Shown here: positions 26,716 to 35,595 of the stretch, piece by piece
How positions within the stretch are numbered: the first letter of the stretch is position 1
Layout of the letters: each line of letters begins with the position of its first letter
Assembly: GCA_018433975.1 (NCBI GenBank)
Contig: JAHDQE010000022.1
Location: forward strand, 1-56,095
Reading direction: 5' to 3'
Length of the DNA stretch: 56,095 nt
From: Ornatilinea sp.
GTDB lineage: Bacteria > Chloroflexota > Anaerolineae > Anaerolineales > Anaerolineaceae
Program-made: the position numbers and the translations under genes
Notes under the pieces: generated by a model
Seen by the model: only the letters and a program-made list of their open reading frames with translations
The model's database searches: none
Told to the model about the DNA's origin: nothing

Positions 26716-27876
26716 ATGTCAGAAGTTGTTATTGCGGGTATTGGACAGATCCCGGTTGGAGAACATTGGGAACTTTCACTGCGCAATATGGCCTCCAGAG
26801 CCATCCTGGCCGCGCGCCATGACGCGGGCGGGATGATGCCGGACGCGATCTACATCGGGAACTTTTTAGGTTCTACCTTATCTCACCAGTCCAACCTGGG
26901 TTCGCTGATTGCCGATAACACCGGTCTGCAGGGCGTGGAAGGGTGGACCGTGGAAGCGGCGGACGCTTCCGGCGGCGGCGCTTTCCGCATGGGGTACCTG
27001 GCGGTTTCCTCCGGTTTTGTGGATGCGGCGGTGGTGGTCGGGGTGGAGAAATGCACCGATGTGGCTCCATCCGAACTGGAGGCGGCTGCGGTGCAGGCCA
27101 CGGACTATGATTACGAGTCCATGCAGGGCATCACCCTGACCTCTCAGGCCGCTCTGCTGATGCAGCGCTATTTATATGAATACGACGTCCCCAGAGAGGC
27201 GCTGGCCGAGTTTCCCCTGCTGGCGCATGCCAATGGGGCTAACAATCCGAACGCCTTTTTCCGGAAGCCGATTCGCCGGGAGGCCTATCTGAACGCCGCG
27301 GAAATCAGCTCGCCGCTCAACCTTTTCGACCAGGCCCCTTATGGCGACGGCGCGGCAGCGGTCATTCTGACGCGGCCGGAATTGATCAAAGAGAAGCTCC
27401 CGCACCCCTTGGTGCGCGTGCTGGGCTCGGGCGTGGTGATTGATGCCGTCTCGCTGCATGACCGCCATTCGCCGCTGTCCTTTAAGGCTGCCGGATATTC
27501 GATTGAAAAAGCCTGCCGCCAGGCGGGCATTTTGCCCACAGACGCGGACTTCTTTGAACTGAGCGATTCGTTTTCAATCTATGCGGCCCTTTCCCTGGAA
27601 GCGGCCGGCTTCGCGGAGCGCGGCACGGCCTGCCAGCGGGCACAGGAGGGCGCGTTCAGCCTGCAGGGGGATCTGCCGATTGCCACAATGGGCGGCATGA
27701 AAGCCCGCGGGAATCCTTTTGGGGCCAGCGGGGTTTATCAGATTGTGGAAGCGGCCCAGCAGCTGCGCGGCCAGGCCGGAAAGAACCAGATTGCCGATGC
27801 CCGGTTGGGTCTGGTGCAGGTCCTGGGCGGCCCGGCATCCACCGCGATCACCCATGTTCTGGAACGCTGGCATTAA
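26716..27876 (+). CDS. Thiolase-fold protein lacking catalytic Cys and His
   Basis: 386 residues behind AGGAGG. The thiolase fold is clear throughout (FAYDAASGG-like region, FDQAPYGDGAAAVIL, ELSDSFSIYAALSLEAAGFAERG, MGGMKARGNPFGASGVYQIVEA). The nucleophile position in EAADASGGGAF is Asp83 (codon GAC at 26962) where thiolases have Cys. The GHP motif reads GNP (Asn333). The C-terminal segment is VLGGPASTAITHVLE with no Cys. It therefore should not catalyse Claisen condensation by the usual route. A structural or CoA-channelling role in the HMG-CoA synthase/DUF35 complex is inferred. Confidence 0.85.
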   Translation: MSEVVIAGIGQIPVGEHWELSLRNMASRAILAARHDAGGMMPDAIYIGNFLGSTLSHQSNLGSLIADNTGLQGVEGWTVEAADASGGGAFRMGYLAVSSGFVDAAVVVGVEKCTDVAPSELEAAAVQATDYDYESMQGITLTSQAALLMQRYLYEYDVPREALAEFPLLAHANGANNPNAFFRKPIRREAYLNAAEISSPLNLFDQAPYGDGAAAVILTRPELIKEKLPHPLVRVLGSGVVIDAVSLHDRHSPLSFKAAGYSIEKACRQAGILPTDADFFELSDSFSIYAALSLEAAGFAERGTACQRAQEGAFSLQGDLPIATMGGMKARGNPFGASGVYQIVEAAQQLRGQAGKNQIADARLGLVQVLGGPASTAITHVLERWH

Positions 27877-28005
27877 ACCTTACGGAAATGATAGCTTTTT
27901 AGGGCGATCTGATAGGATTTGATAGTTTCAAACTCTTAGAATTCAATCTGTCGGGCTCTCCTGTTAGTGGTTAAGGTTCCTGAGCCCACGAAAGGACATT
28001 GAATT

Positions 28006-28407
28006 ATGGAAAATCCGCGACATTGGAGATTAAGAAAACAGCGCTACGCCCTGATCGGTGAGGAATGCCCGCACTGCCATGCCAAACTTTTCCCCCCGCG
28101 GGACGTGTGCCCGGAATGCGGCGGCGAGGCCAAAGAACCGTTTGCCTTCAGCGGGCGCGGTGAGATTTTCTCCTACACCGTGATGAACGACGCCCCAACC
28201 GGCTTTCAGGACACCACCCCATACACCGTGGCGCTGGTCAAGCTGGAAGAAGGCCCCGTGGTAACCGCCCAACTGACCGACCTGGGCGAAGAGCCCGTCA
28301 AAATCGGCATGCCGGTCGAGATGGTCACCCGCCGCATCCGCCAGGACGGCGACGAACGCGGGATGCTGATTTACGGCTACAAATTCCGCCCGGCCTTAGG
28401 GGTGTAA
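28006..28407 (+). CDS. DUF35 zinc-ribbon/OB-fold protein
   Basis: 133 residues. A rubredoxin-like zinc ribbon with Cys21, Cys24, Cys35 and Cys38 is followed by an OB-fold (GRGEIFSYTVMNDAPTGFQ, ALVKLEEGPVVTAQL). DUF35 proteins bridge thiolase and HMG-CoA synthase and hold the CoA/pantetheine arm. A 129-base gap separates it from the thiolase homologue. Its last 120 bases and terminator are the source, or a sibling, of the repeats that punctuate the next 26 kb. It lacks a 21-base stretch present in the other copies just before KFRPALGV. Confidence 0.9.
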   Translation: MENPRHWRLRKQRYALIGEECPHCHAKLFPPRDVCPECGGEAKEPFAFSGRGEIFSYTVMNDAPTGFQDTTPYTVALVKLEEGPVVTAQLTDLGEEPVKIGMPVEMVTRRIRQDGDERGMLIYGYKFRPALGV

Positions 28408-28464
28408 GACCGCACTATAGCCTGAGAAGTTGAAGCGCTCTCCCATTGGGAGGGCGCTTTTTTG
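28284..28464 (+). repeat. DUF35-tail/terminator module, native copy
   Basis: The end of the DUF35 gene followed by ACCGCACTATAG and the intrinsic terminator 28433-28464 (AAGCGCTCTCCC/GGGAGGGCGCTT, loop ATT, T6). This is the copy that serves the intact gene and the left border of the accessory island. The stretch 28465-28719 after it holds no gene. Confidence 0.9.
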
Positions 28465-28719
28465 GTTGCGAATAACAATATTATCAGTATAATTAATTTT
28501 GTGGGGGTGATAAAAAAACTCCATTTGTTTAGAAGTAAAGGTTTGGTGCTGGCTATATTAAGTATTGGGAAAATATAGATTCCGCACCGGGAAAAATTCG
28601 GGTGATGAAATACACCGGTGTGGTATGCTTACAGGGCAGGGATGAGTTCGAAAGCCTGAGATCGGATTGCTCCTACAAACACCACACTACATAATTATGC
28701 CAATCTTTAGGTGTAAGAT

Positions 28720-29361
28720 ATGACCGTTCAATACTCCAAACAAATTGTTGATAAATACATTGCTCCTAATGTATCATTGTTTACGTGTGCAGAAATTCCT
28801 GACATATCCACCTCGGCAAAGGAATCATCGCATTGGATCGCCAACTATTTCCTGAATTCGGCCTTAACAGCCTCCTTTAAACCACCAATGAACGTATATG
28901 CATACAATTTCTTGCGACGTGCTCAAGCAGCTTTTAACCAATACCGGCTTGCACGCGACTGCACTCTTGATTTTCTAACAACTGGTGGGCAATCGCCTAC
29001 TCGATACTGCGAAGCGTTGTTTCACTGGGAAACCTTTCTTGGCCAGTCCTGGCATGCATACTTACTCCTCATGAAAGCTTTTGAGGTGGGGAAAGCTTTT
29101 GAAAAAGGTGACGGTTCCCTTGAAGAGCGTCTTAACAAACTCTATAACACAATGAAGCATGTCGAATCTCGAATTGAACATGGTCAAATGCTGCCGGGTG
29201 CCACTGTTCCAGTTTGGCTTACGAACGATGGTCTCTGCAGTGTCGATGCAAGTATGACCTACATTGAAACAGCGGAAATTCTCCGGCAACTGGAGATTTG
29301 GGCTAATGCATTGATGAACCCCAAAACGGCAAAAGAAGCCTTTGCAAGACTTGACACCTAA
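28720..29361 (+). CDS. Hypothetical protein, mostly helical
   Basis: 213 residues, not recognised. It looks largely alpha-helical and soluble, with YNFLRRAQAAFNQYRLARD, FHWETFLGQSWHAYLLLMKAFEVG and LYNTMKHVESRI. The N-x-x-K-H stretch and helical build are faintly HEPN-like, but I cannot claim that. It is the first gene inside the island and is followed by a decayed module copy. Confidence 0.6.
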   Translation: MTVQYSKQIVDKYIAPNVSLFTCAEIPDISTSAKESSHWIANYFLNSALTASFKPPMNVYAYNFLRRAQAAFNQYRLARDCTLDFLTTGGQSPTRYCEALFHWETFLGQSWHAYLLLMKAFEVGKAFEKGDGSLEERLNKLYNTMKHVESRIEHGQMLPGATVPVWLTNDGLCSVDASMTYIETAEILRQLEIWANALMNPKTAKEAFARLDT

Positions 29362-29429
29362 TAAGTGTGTACCGGTAGTTAGGTGCGTCACCAAATATTC
29401 GAGTATATTCAATGGGGCGGTTGAAAATT

Positions 29430-29480
29430 GCGCAATCATTTGAGAAGATAAAGCATTCTCCCATTGGGCACTATTTTGTT
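29430..29480 (+). repeat. DUF35-tail/terminator module, decayed copy
   Basis: CATTTGAGAAGATAAAGC then ATTCTCCCATTGGGCACTATTTTG repeats the terminator part of the module with a mutated right arm, so the hairpin is probably inactive. Upstream coding similarity is lost. The remainder of 29362-29715 shows nothing else. Confidence 0.6.
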
Positions 29481-29715
29481 GTTTAGGTGGGATAGAGTTT
29501 GGATAATAGACTTGATGGGAATTTAATGGAACGCTGGAATATGTTAATAACAATCAATTTTTAAGATGCCTGAATTTATTATTTTATTGTATACGACGTG
29601 TGACCAGCCCTGCTCTCAGATAGATCGCACCTTTATTTACCAACACGAATGCTTAACTTGGGATTGAATATTTATAATACGTTGTTTGTATTTGAATAAT
29701 ACTGAAAGGAGTAAA

Positions 29716-30276
29716 ATGAAGATTGCAATCTTAGGCTGGGGCTCCCTAATATGGGAATTGGGTGAAATTCCTCTAAATGGCAGTTGGCAAAATGGTGGTC
29801 CAAGACTTCCAATTGAATTCTCTAGAGTGTCGGAGAGCCGAGCTGGAGCACTTACATTGGTTATAGATTCAGTAAATGGAAAAGATGTGCCAACTTTGTT
29901 TGCGATTAGTAGACGTATTGAGCTCGCAGATGCGATATGTGATCTTCGTAACAGGGAAAAAACAGTAGTGAAGCGTATCGGATTTGTAAATCTAGTTGAT
30001 GGTAGCCAAAGGTGTAATGTTTATCCAGAATCAAGTAATGTTATTCGCGCTTGGGCTTGTTGTCAAACATTTGATGCGGTAATATGGACTGATTTGCCGT
30101 CCAACTTCAAGGAAAAAGTTTATGCACAGTTCTCTGTTGATGAAGCAGTTAGATATCTGCATAGTCTTCCTGAGGATGGAGCAAAGGAAGCACGTATCTA
30201 TATTCAGAAAGCTCCACAAGAAATTAACACACCTCTAAGAAGGGCATTAAAAGATGATCCTTGGTTTAAAGAGTGA
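29716..30276 (+). CDS. Hypothetical protein, gamma-glutamylcyclotransferase-like N-terminus
   Basis: 186 residues from the ATG at 29716, which follows AAAGGAG. The start MKIAILGWGSLIWELG resembles the [FY]GYGSL[IM]W loop of gamma-glutamylcyclotransferase/ChaC-like folds, and LPIEFSRVSESRAGALTLVID follows. A catalytic Glu equivalent cannot be fixed by eye. It is AT-rich. The fold assignment is tentative. Confidence 0.6.
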   Translation: MKIAILGWGSLIWELGEIPLNGSWQNGGPRLPIEFSRVSESRAGALTLVIDSVNGKDVPTLFAISRRIELADAICDLRNREKTVVKRIGFVNLVDGSQRCNVYPESSNVIRAWACCQTFDAVIWTDLPSNFKEKVYAQFSVDEAVRYLHSLPEDGAKEARIYIQKAPQEINTPLRRALKDDPWFKE

Positions 30277-30334
30277 ATCTCAACAGTTAAGTTTCCCAAA
30301 ATTGACAGTCTAATGTTATTACACAGGGGAAATC

Positions 30335-30889
30335 ATGAAACAATCAAATTTAATCCCATTTGCGCGAAAAAACTAGGGCATTCTGTCTGTGGGGCTAAAC
30401 TTCGCCAGGGGTCGAGCTGGAGCAGGCACTATTTCTCCGTCAACTAAACAGTTGTACGATTTTGGGCAGACCCTTTCGCCGGTGGACAAAGCGAATGCCG
30501 ATGAGATCATTTTTGGTGGCGCGAAAAATAATTTTCATGGTTAGTTTTATGGGATCACCGATCTGGTGACCGGCATCGCGGAAAGCGACAGCCGCCAGAT
30601 CAAACCGGGCCGCGAAGATTGCAGGAATCTATATCGTCTGATTCAAAGGTTGTCCCCCAAAGTGGTGATCTTGCTGCATGGAAAAGTGCTGAAGAATTTC
30701 ATGCGATTTGTAGGGCATACCTTGCCGCGCAGCAACTCCGGCTGGTTAGGCAAACTGATTGTAAATTGCCCAACCGGATTTTTTAATATTGCCTTTCCCC
30801 ATGGAAACGCAATGCTATCGAGCGATAAAGTGGTGCAGTACAGAAACGTTAAGCATTATCTGGAAGTGCTTGAACTAGCCGGACGATAA
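30335..30889 (+). pseudogene. Uracil-DNA glycosylase superfamily pseudogene
   Basis: From ATG 30335 (after AGGGGAA) the frame reads MKQSNLIPFARKN, stop, then GILSVGLNFARG, and later PVDKANADEIIFGGAKNNFHG, stop, FYGITDLVTGIAESDSRQIKPGRED, VVILLHGKVLKNF and FPHGNAM. This is the UDG/Mug-like superfamily order, but the motif around the NPARG position reads NFARG and at least two in-frame stops interrupt it. The longest open remnant is 30566-30889. A second fragment of a close relative lies at 37193. Confidence 0.75.
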
Positions 30890-30908
30890 AACGCCGTTGA
30901 CAGACGTA

Positions 30909-30970
30909 GGGTGGCCGCACCATTTCGTTGAGAAGTTGAAGCGCTCTCCCAATGTGGAGGGCGCTTTTTT
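30909..30970 (+). repeat. DUF35-tail/terminator module copy
   Basis: GGCCGCACCATTTCGTTGAGAAG leads into the hairpin 30939-30970 (AAGCGCTCTCCC, loop AATG, TGGAGGGCGCTT, T6). Only the terminator part is present. It shares the CCATTTCGTTG variant with the copy at 35161. Confidence 0.8.
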
Positions 30971-31069
30971 GGTTGAGTGGCATAATTGTACTGAGAAGCA
31001 TTGATAGTAACCATAAAGTAGTAGTCATGTGGCAATCTTGAAACTAGCATATCACAACAGGGAGTTCAA

Positions 31070-31861
31070 TTGTCTGGCATAAATTTCAAAAGAACTTATC
31101 TCTTGGGTGAAGCGTATGACGATATTAAAGAACGTGCAAATCAAGTATTGGTCAGATACCCAGGATATCCAGATCTAATAACGTTCAATGAACCGGATAG
31201 GACTGTTACTTTTTCAACGGAAAGATTGATTCCTACTTTCTCCACAAAGAGACCGCGGGTCATGCTTCTGTTCTCAAACCCTCATCCACATTCCGTTCAA
31301 CAAGGTATGTTCCTTTCACCAAATATCAAAGGGCGGGAGAACCTTTTCTGGTCTATCATGAGAGATGCGGGCTGGATCACTATCTCAGAAAAAAATCCTG
31401 ATCCAAAACAGCTTGCGGACATCTGCCTCAAGGCAAATTACCAGGGACCATTTGAGTTGATCTTCTACTGCTACTATGCTTTTCCAACCTATTATCCGAA
31501 AGAAATCAAAAAAATATTTGGAAAGGCGTGTTTCAAGAAGTTTATTGAACCGGAAGCAATGGATGAGCTTAGGAAGACCGTTGAAGAGACATGCGTGGAT
31601 GCGGTGATCACATTCAACAAAGGCGTATTTAATCTCGCTTCGAAAGATAAAATTGAACGCTACATTAAAAGCTTGATGGAAGGGGAACTTATTCAGAGTC
31701 GGATTGATGGCATTGATCGGTCCATTCCCATTTTTTTGACTTTTCCTACGGGATGGCGATATCACAGGCAATATAGGCAGTTTCGTCAGGCCAGTCTTGA
31801 TAGGATAAGGGCGGCTATCTGCGGTGGGTCAAATATGCCTGAAAGCAAGAACACAGAATAA
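31070..31861 (+). CDS. Unknown protein, possibly UDG-like
   Basis: 263 residues from a TTG that follows CAGGGAG. MLLFSNPHPHSVQQGMFLS and GRENLFWSIMRDAGW are spaced like the NPGxxS...GNxFW region of the uracil-DNA glycosylase superfamily, and DAVITFNKGVFN plus PIFLTFPTG could be its later strands. I do not recognise a named family and no catalytic residue is certain. It is intact and precedes a nearly complete module copy. Confidence 0.5.
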   Translation: MSGINFKRTYLLGEAYDDIKERANQVLVRYPGYPDLITFNEPDRTVTFSTERLIPTFSTKRPRVMLLFSNPHPHSVQQGMFLSPNIKGRENLFWSIMRDAGWITISEKNPDPKQLADICLKANYQGPFELIFYCYYAFPTYYPKEIKKIFGKACFKKFIEPEAMDELRKTVEETCVDAVITFNKGVFNLASKDKIERYIKSLMEGELIQSRIDGIDRSIPIFLTFPTGWRYHRQYRQFRQASLDRIRAAICGGSNMPESKNTE

Positions 31862-31943
31862 ATTGAGAAGGTGACGTGAGTGGAGTGGATAATAATGCAT
31901 TCTCTAAAAACCGGGTGTGGTCTGTTCTTTCATCCAATACTCA

Positions 31944-32145
31944 GGGCGAAGAGCTCGTCAAGATCGGCATGCCGGTCGAGATAGGCACCCGCCGCATCCG
32001 CCAGGACGGCGACGAACGCGGGATGCTGATTTACGGCTACACGTCTGTGCGTCTTTGGCGCAAATTCCGCCCGGCCTTAGGGGTGTAAGACCGCACTATA
32101 GCTTGAGAAGATGAAGCGCTCTCCCATTGGGAGGGCGCTTTTTTG
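31944..32145 (+). repeat. DUF35-tail/terminator module, best-preserved extra copy
   Basis: Almost identical to 28284-28464 from GGGCGAAGAGC to the terminator (hairpin 32114-32144), with only about six substitutions plus a 21-base insertion (ACGTCTGTGCGTCTTTGGCGC at 32042-32062) before AAATTCCGCC. The insertion keeps frame: MLIYGY, TSVRLWR, KFRPALGV and stop. It is thus a headless DUF35 3' end; the frame 31876-32088 through it is not a real gene. Confidence 0.9.
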
Positions 32146-32247
32146 ATTCATTCTCGGAAACGAATTTCAATGCTGCGGGTCGCGTGCCGCCTTTGGACCG
32201 CGGTTGAGCACATAGAAATGGATCATTTAGATTTCTGAAGGACCTTC

Positions 32248-32769
32248 TTAGGGCTCGAATCGCCAGCGCGTTGCGCCGTGCGGCTCGGCAGTGGCGTTGC
32301 CGATGGCGGTGTGGAAAGTGAAGCGGTAAAGGTGCCACGGCGGCGGTCCGGCGCTCGGGGCGCTGTAGGGGCCTGTGAAGGCGTCGCCCTCGACCTGCAC
32401 CGGCCAGCCGGCCTCCCGGCAGCGCGCAGCCAACCGCTCCAGGGTTGGACTATCGGTTACTCTGACCGCTTCGCCTTCTAGGACCATGTCGATGGTCTCC
32501 AGGCTGGCGGAGATTGTGCAGGCCGGATTCGCGGCCAGATTGCGGGACTTGCGCGTCTCCGGACCGCTGGTGAAATAAATGTCGCCGTCGAGCCAGAGGG
32601 CAGCCACCCCGGCGGCGTGAGGGCGGTCGTCCGGCCGGGTGGTGCCGAGGAAGGCAGGTCTGCCGAAGAAGATGCCGGCCGCGAAGAGATCGCGCGGCCT
32701 GCTCCACGGCAGCGGGGCGTTGCCGTAAATGTCAAGATTTTTGGTCTCAATAGGTGTTCGACCGGCCAT
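32248..32769 (-). CDS. Pyridoxamine 5'-phosphate oxidase-like protein
   Basis: 173 residues behind AAGGAGG. AFLGTTRPDDRPHAAGVAALWLDGDIYFTSGPETRKSRNLAANP fits the flavin-binding split barrel of the PPOx family, where the TRKxRNL region contacts the FMN phosphate. Family members reduce or bind flavin or F420 and act on varied substrates. It is one of few minus-strand genes in the island and is GC-rich, unlike its left neighbours. Confidence 0.85.
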   Translation of the reverse strand: MAGRTPIETKNLDIYGNAPLPWSRPRDLFAAGIFFGRPAFLGTTRPDDRPHAAGVAALWLDGDIYFTSGPETRKSRNLAANPACTISASLETIDMVLEGEAVRVTDSPTLERLAARCREAGWPVQVEGDAFTGPYSAPSAGPPPWHLYRFTFHTAIGNATAEPHGATRWRFEP

Positions 32770-33009
32770 CGAAATACCTCCTTGGGGTATGGCTTATGCG
32801 GGACGATATGTTTCCGATAAAGGGATGCGTGAGAGCTTCAGCCACCTGGCGCACCGCGAGCGAAGGTGCCAACCTTAATCAGGCTGCGCAAAACCCAGAA
32901 ACATTGTAGCATGATCCTGCCGCCAGAGCAGCGATCCGGCGCCGCGTGTCCAGCGTTCCGAGGCGCACGGGCGGGTTAGAGCGGGAAGTCTGAGGAACTA
33001 CCGCCCAAC
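32770..33009. other. Intergenic region with degenerate palindromic sequence
   Basis: No gene seen. GGCGGGTTAGAGCGGG and ACCGCCCAACCC near 32968-33009 are inversely related and recall attC inner cores, but the arrangement is not a clear site. Confidence 0.3.
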
Positions 33010-33060
33010 CCACTGTGATTTGAGAAGATGAGGCGCTCTCCCATTGAGAGGGTGCTTTTT
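33010..33060 (+). repeat. DUF35-tail/terminator module copy
   Basis: ACTGTGATTTGAGAAGATG followed by the hairpin 33031-33060 (GGCGCTCTCCCATTGAGAGGGTGCTT, T5). It lies upstream of the minus-strand PPOx-like gene, so it is not that gene's terminator; it keeps the same orientation as all other copies. Confidence 0.75.
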
Positions 33061-33387
33061 GATTTAAAGATGAGAGAATGAGCTTTCTCGATTTTGGATT
33101 TGGTTGAACGCTCATAGAAATTTGGTTCCGAACGATTAGAGGTGTATACTATTCCAATATTGGGTTTGCAGTTTCATGTTTGAAATTATCAACTGTAATC
33201 GCAGTGTATCCAGAGTCTGTATAATTGATAGTTGGTCATCTAACGAATACACTCAGAGAATATTCCGGAAAAATAAATGTCAGGAAAAGTATTGACGTAA
33301 AACATTTATTCTACGTACACTTGCGCGTCAATTTGAAATTATTGCTGAAATCGGCCATTGCGGATTGGATTATTGGAGAATGAAATA

Positions 33388-34599
33388 ATGACACTTAATG
33401 ATAAATTTAGCGCTCTTAGGACAGACAATGCTCCTGGTCAGGAGATTCGACAAGACATAGGCGACCTCAATGCCATCATGCGCGGCGGGAAATTGGAAGG
33501 GGTCCCGGTTGATTTCTCGCACGGAGATGTCGATGCCTTTCCTCCAACACCCGGCGCATTGGAGGCCTGGAACAATGGTTTTGAGAGTGGGGCACTGCAA
33601 GCGTACACCGAGTATCGCGGTGCGGCCCGGATCCGCGAGGTACTGGCTGATCGCCTTGGCACGTTTACCGGCCGACCGGTTTCAGCTGAGCGCGAATTAA
33701 TTATCACCCCCGGAACGCAAGGGGCGTTGTTTTTGGCACTCGGGGCTACAGTCACTTCAGGGACGAAAGTTGCTGTTGTTGAGCCTGATTATTTTGCCAA
33801 TCGCAAACTGGTGACATTCTTCGGCGGTGAAATTGTCCCCATTCCCTTGCACTACCAGAGATCTCCTTCCGAAAATGGTCCCGATCTGAATCGCGTTGAA
33901 TCCGCCTTTAAAAGCGGCACAAAGGTTTTTGTCTTTTCAACACCGAACAATCCTACAGGTCTTGTCTATTCAAGCAGCGCAATCGCCACAATTTCGGCGC
34001 TCGCGGCAGCGCATAATGTGACTCTCATCGTGGATCAACTGTATTCTCGCCTGCTCTACAGCGGTGAGGACTATACCCACCTTCGCGCCTGTGATGTACA
34101 GCCGGAAAATCTTCTTACGATCATGGGCCCATCGAAAACCGAATCTCTCAGTGGGTTCCGTCTTGGAACGGCATTCGGGACCCCAAGTTTGATTGATCGA
34201 ATGGAACGGCTTCAAGCAATCGTTTCTCTCCGTGCAGCAGGATACAATCAAGCGGTTCTGGATACATGGTTCCAGGAGCCGTCAGGCTGGCTGGAACAGC
34301 GTATTCGTGACCATGAAGCGATACGAGATGAATTGCTGAATATTTTCAGGGCTGCTGATATCCTGACAGCAACGCCGCAGGGCGGAAGTTATCTTTTCTC
34401 ACAACTGCCATCCCTTGGGATCGAACCACATACATTTGTACGACTGCTTCGACACCAGGCAGGCGTGACAGTGACACCTGGAACAGAATTCGCTCCTGCT
34501 ATGCGTGATAGCATCCGCCTCAACTTTTCACAGGACCGCGCCACGGCAGTCGCGGCAGCAGAGCGGATCGTCAAGATGGTGGAGGTCTACCGCGCATGA
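33388..34599 (+). CDS. Aminotransferase class I/II (PLP enzyme)
   Basis: 403 residues from the ATG at 33388. Fold-type I signatures: ITPGTQGALFLAL, STPNNPTG, LIVDQLYSRLLY with the PLP Asp/Tyr, and GPSKTESLSGFRLG with the Schiff-base Lys. RLNFSQD near the end supplies the carboxylate-binding Arg. The substrate is unknown. It overlaps the RidA gene by four bases (ATGA), so the two are translated together: RidA enzymes remove reactive enamine/imine products made by PLP enzymes. Confidence 0.9.
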   Translation: MTLNDKFSALRTDNAPGQEIRQDIGDLNAIMRGGKLEGVPVDFSHGDVDAFPPTPGALEAWNNGFESGALQAYTEYRGAARIREVLADRLGTFTGRPVSAERELIITPGTQGALFLALGATVTSGTKVAVVEPDYFANRKLVTFFGGEIVPIPLHYQRSPSENGPDLNRVESAFKSGTKVFVFSTPNNPTGLVYSSSAIATISALAAAHNVTLIVDQLYSRLLYSGEDYTHLRACDVQPENLLTIMGPSKTESLSGFRLGTAFGTPSLIDRMERLQAIVSLRAAGYNQAVLDTWFQEPSGWLEQRIRDHEAIRDELLNIFRAADILTATPQGGSYLFSQLPSLGIEPHTFVRLLRHQAGVTVTPGTEFAPAMRDSIRLNFSQDRATAVAAAERIVKMVEVYRA

Positions 34600-35024
34600 A
34601 CCAGCATATTGAACAACCTATCCCGCAAGGGAAGTATTTGCCTGCTGTTCGACACGCAGACGTGATTTATACCTCGGGTATGACGCCGCGCAAAGCCGGG
34701 ATACTGATGTATTCCGGGAAAATCCGAGCCGCCGATCCAATAGAATGCCATCGAGATGCTGTACGTCTGGCTACCGTAAATGCTCTCGTAGCCGCGCAGG
34801 CTTGTTTGAGAGAAGACGAGAAAATATCGATCATCCTTCAACTTAACGTCTTTCTGAATGCTGAACAAGGGTTTACTGCACATGCTAAAATTGCGGATTA
34901 TGCATCAGAGGTTCTGATTGAACACCTGGGAGCCGACAGCATCGGAAGCCGCGCTGCGATTGGTGTGGCTACGCTTCCTTCAGATGCACCGGTTGAAGTA
35001 ACGTTGGTTGGGAAAGTCGTTTAG
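34596..35024 (+). CDS. RidA family (Rid/YjgF) protein
   Basis: 142 residues. IEQPIPQGKYLPAVRHADVIYTSGMTPRKAG at the N-terminus, VNALVAAQACL, and AAIGVATLPSDAPVEVTLVGKV at the C-terminus match the Rid family. The active-site Arg near position 105 of canonical RidA seems replaced by the SRAAIGV arrangement of the Rid sub-families, so deaminase activity is likely but not certain. Coupled to the aminotransferase. The module copy at 35161 follows. Confidence 0.85.
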   Translation: MNQHIEQPIPQGKYLPAVRHADVIYTSGMTPRKAGILMYSGKIRAADPIECHRDAVRLATVNALVAAQACLREDEKISIILQLNVFLNAEQGFTAHAKIADYASEVLIEHLGADSIGSRAAIGVATLPSDAPVEVTLVGKVV

Positions 35025-35160
35025 TCTTTTGAAAACAGGATCCCCTTTAGCGCATAAGCCGGCCGTATTGAAGGTCAGATAAGACCCGGGTGTCTGTCTA
35101 CACTTTCGGCGTTTCACGGAGCGGTTTTATCCGCCAAGTGTAAGGCGTAGAGTGACGGTC

Positions 35161-35224
35161 GAAGACCGCACCATTTCGTTGAGAAGATGAAGCGCTCTCC
35201 CATTGGGAGGGCGCTTTTTTGGTT
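35161..35224 (+). repeat. DUF35-tail/terminator module copy
   Basis: GAAGACCGCACCATTTCGTTGAG then the hairpin 35190-35220, identical in its stem-loop to the native terminator, and GGTTG after it as in the native copy. The stretch before it (35025-35160) has no gene but contains GTGTCTGTCTACACTTTCGGCG, a faint echo of the module's ACACGTCTGTGCGCC. Confidence 0.85.
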
Positions 35225-35595
35225 GTATTGATTAGATTAGGTTTGTTTCTGTATCAGAGGGATGGGGTTTATCAAGAAATAAGGATCTACCGCCATACTC
35301 AGTAGAGCAGGTTTTTCTCTATGTTATAGGAATAATGTTTCAGACGAATCACACCTCGAACCAGTATAAGCGTTTTTTTGGTTTTGTGGTCGGTTGATTA
35401 TTTATTATGAATACCTTTCAGAAAAGACTTGTGTAGCATAATTGTGTTGAAGAAACATTGCGTTGAAAAATGAAAATAATCTAGCGTTATTGTAGTATAT
35501 TAGTTATTTATACGGAATAATTTCAGCGTATCACGAGCTTGCACAATAATAGTTGGGACACATAATCGTGCATCAGTGAGTAAAGGGGTCCGTCA

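Noticed and set aside
31876..32088. Apparent 70-codon gene ending in the DUF35 C-terminus
   Set aside because: Only the last part matches DUF35 and lacks the zinc ribbon; it is a displaced 3' end within a repeat, so it was annotated as repeat.
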